Source: Chitinophagaceae bacterium LGM1 (lineage in GTDB: Bacteria; Bacteroidota; Bacteroidia; Chitinophagales; Chitinophagaceae). From it: DNA of 64,000 nt. How positions within the stretch are numbered: position 1 is the stretch's first letter; each line of letters opens with the position of its first letter. A model generated the notes under the pieces. The model was not told where the DNA came from. It saw only the letters and a list, made by a program, of their open reading frames with translations, and did no database searches. Location: the NCBI GenBank assembly GCA_018604165.1, contig CP075895.1, positions 744,001 to 808,000 on the forward strand, given 5' to 3'. Below, piece after piece: positions 61,673 through 64,000 of the stretch. A program made the position numbers and the translations under genes.

Positions 61673-61697
61673 TTATCAAATCATCACATTATCAAAT
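61673..61697 (-). repeat. Octamer tandem repeat, right arm of the four-helix-bundle cassette
   Basis: On the minus strand, TTTGATAA (61696-61689), TGTGATGA (61688-61681) and TTTGATAA (61680-61673) in tandem. The TGA stop of the trans-sulfuration gene (61694-61692) lies inside the outermost octamer. 61679-61697 matches the left arm perfectly in inverted orientation. Confidence 0.88.
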
Positions 61698-62918
61698 AGA
61701 AAGTGCTTGTTTTAAATCATTGATTATATCGTCCTCTGTTTCGATGCCCACGCTCATTCTGATAAGTCCATCTGTTATCCCGAATTTGATTCTGTCTTCT
61801 GGTTTCACACCTGTGTGCGTCGTAGATGCAGGATGAGAAATAAGCGTATCGCAAGTGCCGAGTGATACGGCACTGATGCAAAGTTGCAGGTTGTTGATGA
61901 AGCGTATGCCCGCATCAAAGCCACCTTTCAATTCAAAACTCAGCATAGCACCTGCATGTTTCATCTGCTTCTTGGCAATGGCTTGGTCGGGGTGAGAAGC
62001 CAATCCCAAATAGTTGACCTTTGCTACGGCAGGGTGCTGCTCCAGAAACTGTGCTACTTTTTCTGCATTGCCGCAATGCCTTTCCATACGTAACGAGAAT
62101 GTGCGCAAACCGTTATTCAGCAAAAAAGCCTCAAACGAATTACTGTTGCCACCCAGCAGCCTGTGCGTTTTAGTAACAACCGTATTCATCTTTACAAGGT
62201 CTTTGCCTATCAATATGCCACCTACAGCCGTACCATGTCCGTTCAGAAATTTGGTGGTTGAGTGCATTACAAAATCAACACCGTACTTAAATGGTTGTTG
62301 CAGATAGGGTGTTGCAAACGTATTGTCTGCACACACTATCAGGTTGTTTGCCTTGCCTATAGCAGTCAGCACTTCCATATCCACACATTGCAGCGTAGGG
62401 TTAGCAGGTGTTTCTATATACATCAGTTTGATGCTGCTATCTGCTTTAATAGCTGCATCTACGGCATCTGGTTGGTGAAAGTCAACAATCTTTGCGTGGA
62501 TGTTGAGGTTGGGCAATATCTTATCAATCATCTCTTGCGTACCACCGTATAGCGAGTGATGGGTGATGATGGTATCACCCGCTTTCAGGTTGGCAAGCAG
62601 CATGGTAGTAATAGCTGCCATGCCCGATGCATGGAGTATAGCTTTCAGTTGCAATGGCTTGCCTGTTTCGTCTTGCAGTTGATAGGCTTCCAACAGGGCT
62701 ATTTTTTCTTCCACCTCGTTGGTAGTGGGGCTGCCGAAGCGGCCATATATATATCCTTGTTCCTCTCCCTTAAATACGGCTATACCCTGCTCTGCACTAT
62801 CGAAAGTGTAGGTGCTGGTGGCATAAATAGGGGTGAGGTGCGCTCTGTTGTTTTCGGCTTTGTGCCCGCCATGAATACAGAGGGTATCAAAACCATTTGA
62901 ATTATTTGCTTCGCTCAT
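61692..62918 (-). CDS. PLP-dependent trans-sulfuration enzyme (cystathionine synthase/lyase or methionine gamma-lyase type)
   Basis: A 408-residue enzyme of the Cys/Met metabolism PLP family. Signs are FDTLCIHGGHKAENNRAHLTPIYATSTY, YIYGRFGSPTTNEVEEKIALLE, GDTIITHHSLYGGTQEMI, the PLP lysine in VMHSTTKFLNGHG and the late THTGVKPEDRIKFGITDGLIRMSVGIE. It catalyses a gamma- or beta-elimination or replacement in methionine or cysteine metabolism; the specific reaction cannot be decided. Its last codons read into the octamer repeat, which supplies the stop. Confidence 0.9.
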   Translation of the reverse strand: MSEANNSNGFDTLCIHGGHKAENNRAHLTPIYATSTYTFDSAEQGIAVFKGEEQGYIYGRFGSPTTNEVEEKIALLEAYQLQDETGKPLQLKAILHASGMAAITTMLLANLKAGDTIITHHSLYGGTQEMIDKILPNLNIHAKIVDFHQPDAVDAAIKADSSIKLMYIETPANPTLQCVDMEVLTAIGKANNLIVCADNTFATPYLQQPFKYGVDFVMHSTTKFLNGHGTAVGGILIGKDLVKMNTVVTKTHRLLGGNSNSFEAFLLNNGLRTFSLRMERHCGNAEKVAQFLEQHPAVAKVNYLGLASHPDQAIAKKQMKHAGAMLSFELKGGFDAGIRFINNLQLCISAVSLGTCDTLISHPASTTHTGVKPEDRIKFGITDGLIRMSVGIETEDDIINDLKQALSI

Positions 62919-62944
62919 TGCAGCGGATGATTAATTTAGCAGTG

Positions 62945-62952
62945 CAAAGGTA
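62945..62952 (-). promoter_or_regulatory. TAnnTTTG -7 element of the trans-sulfuration gene
   Basis: TACCTTTG on the minus strand, an exact consensus match, 26 bases before the ATG at 62918. Confidence 0.55.
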
Positions 62953-62962
62953 CATTTATAGT

Positions 62963-63457
62963 ATGAAACAGGCATTATTACAGTCGGCACAATATAATCT
63001 GTGGGCAAACAAGCTGATGCTCGATGCCATTCAGCAGCTAACCCCAGAACAGCTTGATATGATCATCACCAGCAGTTTCGACAGCATCCGTAAAACGGTA
63101 CAGCATTGCTACGCGGCAGAATATATATGGCTACAACGCCTGCAACTGGCAGAGCATCCCGTATGGGCAGGCAATGACAACAGCCAACCCATTGCCGAAG
63201 TGTGTGCCGCATGGCTGAATGTAAGCGAAGAATTGGTGCGCTTTGTAGAAAAGCAGTTTGACGATAAGGCGTTGGAACATGTAGTGCAATACTACAACCT
63301 GCAAAAACAGTTGTTTAAAACACCCGTGTATCAGGTATTGATACACGTTTTCAACCATGCTACCTACCACAGGGGGCAGCTGGTAACCATGCTACGCCAG
63401 GCAGGTTTTACCAAAATACCTGCTACAGACTACATCAAAATGATTTGGAAAAACTGA
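62963..63457 (+). CDS. DinB-family protein
   Basis: A 164-residue four-helix-bundle protein of the DinB superfamily. I use the ATG at 62963 because it begins the usual YNLWANKLMLDAI helix; the frame extends upstream only into the divergent promoter region. Metal-ligand candidates are His in TVQHCYAAEYIWLQRL and the pair in HVFNHATYHRGQLVTMLRQAG, where the HRGQ motif is typical. The substrate is unknown; relatives are thiol transferases or stress proteins. Confidence 0.87.
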   Translation: MKQALLQSAQYNLWANKLMLDAIQQLTPEQLDMIITSSFDSIRKTVQHCYAAEYIWLQRLQLAEHPVWAGNDNSQPIAEVCAAWLNVSEELVRFVEKQFDDKALEHVVQYYNLQKQLFKTPVYQVLIHVFNHATYHRGQLVTMLRQAGFTKIPATDYIKMIWKN

Positions 63458-63458
63458 T

Positions 63459-64000
63459 TTAATAATACCGTTCCTTCATCAACGGTATGTTTATCTGGTA
63501 TGTAACAAGGAATTGCAGCAATTTGCCTTGCAAGGCATAGGGGCCGGTATTATTGATACCATCCACCCCATACTTAACAGGTTCAGGAAAAATATCTGTC
63601 GGTGTGTACAAAGCACGTACATTGATGGCCGACCTTGCCACCAAGCGAAACCCATACTCGAACCCCGCACCACACACAGCCACTACACGAGCACTGTTAT
63701 AATCGCTCTGCACGCCTATGTAGCCATTAGGTACTTTTTCTGTCATGTCGCTGAACTCGTAATACGCTGCACCTAACTGCAAGTAGGGCATAAAGCTTTG
63801 CTCCTCGTCTATCTCTACATAATAACCACTGCCAAGTGTAACGAGTGAGCGTATATGCTCGTAATAAAACTTTTGTACATCGGGTTGTTTAGTAGGCATG
63901 TTGAAACTAGATATACCCAATGTTGCATCAATCATGATATTAAAGCGTTGAGTAGTATAGTACCGCAGCCCTGCTATAAATTGAGGGGACAGCAATACAC
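63459..64000 (-). CDS. Outer-membrane beta-barrel protein, partial
   Basis: The 3' end of a gene whose start lies beyond the window edge. About 180 residues are visible, with alternating strands such as FIAGLRYYTTQRFNIMIDATLGI and SFMPYLQLGAAYYEFSDM, and a C-terminal segment LLQFLVTYQINIPLMKERYY. This resembles small porin-like barrels of Bacteroidota. It is convergent with the DinB gene, 1 base from its stop. An internal Met near 63995 should not be taken as the start. Confidence 0.7.
   Translation of the reverse strand, partial: VLLSPQFIAGLRYYTTQRFNIMIDATLGISSFNMPTKQPDVQKFYYEHIRSLVTLGSGYYVEIDEEQSFMPYLQLGAAYYEFSDMTEKVPNGYIGVQSDYNSARVVAVCGAGFEYGFRLVARSAINVRALYTPTDIFPEPVKYGVDGINNTGPYALQGKLLQFLVTYQINIPLMKERYY

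Noticed and set aside
1-64000. CRISPR arrays, insertion sequences, prophage or rRNA genes
   Set aside because: No regularly spaced direct repeats, transposase or phage genes, or rRNA sequence were recognised.

Overview
The window comes from a member of the Bacteroidota, most likely a gliding or type IX secretion (T9SS) lineage such as the Chitinophagia. Three things support this. A complete gldK-gldL-gldM-gldN cluster is present. There is a secreted protein with a T9SS C-terminal sorting domain. Many genes carry the Bacteroidota-type -7 promoter element TAnnTTTG and lack Shine-Dalgarno sequences. No phage, insertion sequence, CRISPR array or rRNA operon was seen. Genes are densely packed and no stretch longer than about 200 bases lacks a gene or a recognisable regulatory element. 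Several genes need TTG or GTG starts.

Layout. 1-6.1 kb: a split 5'-nucleotidase (Tat-exported catalytic protein plus lipoprotein), NhaA, a DinB-like protein, a MoxR ATPase, a MazG-like pyrophosphohydrolase and a T9SS cargo. 6.1-13.9 kb: RecR, DapF, a GWxTD protein, a WbqC-like protein, an unknown membrane protein, tRNA-Asn, a large glycosyltransferase fusion, and an XRE regulator/membrane-protein pair with a perfect 22-bp palindrome at its promoter. 14-23.3 kb: PfkA, a secreted nuclease/phosphatase-like protein, a degenerate response regulator, HemW, DUF4271-HemD and a YyaL-like protein. 23.4-28.2 kb: the T9SS/gliding motor and ring genes gldKLMN. 28.2-35.8 kb: ComB, a metallo-beta-lactamase-fold hydrolase, a 1098-residue pseudo-peptidase/propeller/barrel protein, an MCE (MlaD-like) protein and an OstA/LptA-like protein. 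35.8-38.5 kb: a probable attenuation leader, a class I aminotransferase and aspartate kinase. 38.6-47.4 kb: HscA, a lipoprotein, an acyltransferase, a GT-C-like membrane protein and SMC. 47.5-57.4 kb: two paralogous TonB-receptor-like outer-membrane barrels around a propeller histidine kinase/response regulator pair. 57.4-64 kb: an ACMSD-like amidohydrolase, a PcaF/PaaJ-like thiolase, a four-helix-bundle (23S IVP family) gene between inverted octamer repeats, a trans-sulfuration enzyme, a DinB protein and a partial outer-membrane protein.

Three candidates for undescribed biology stand out. (1) Upstream of the aminotransferase/aspartate kinase operon lies a promoter, a 17-codon lysine-rich leader ORF, and mutually exclusive antiterminator and terminator hairpins. 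Their geometry matches classical translation-coupled attenuation. (2) A four-helix-bundle gene sits between inverted arrays of TTTGATAA-like octamers. The outer array supplies the stop codon of the neighbouring gene. (3) A related octamer array, TTGATTGG-like, forms an inverted repeat that fills the gap between the stop codons of lysC and hscA, with no gene inside. Items 2 and 3 may be occupied and empty versions of one kind of element. All functional statements are from reading the sequence; no database search was possible.
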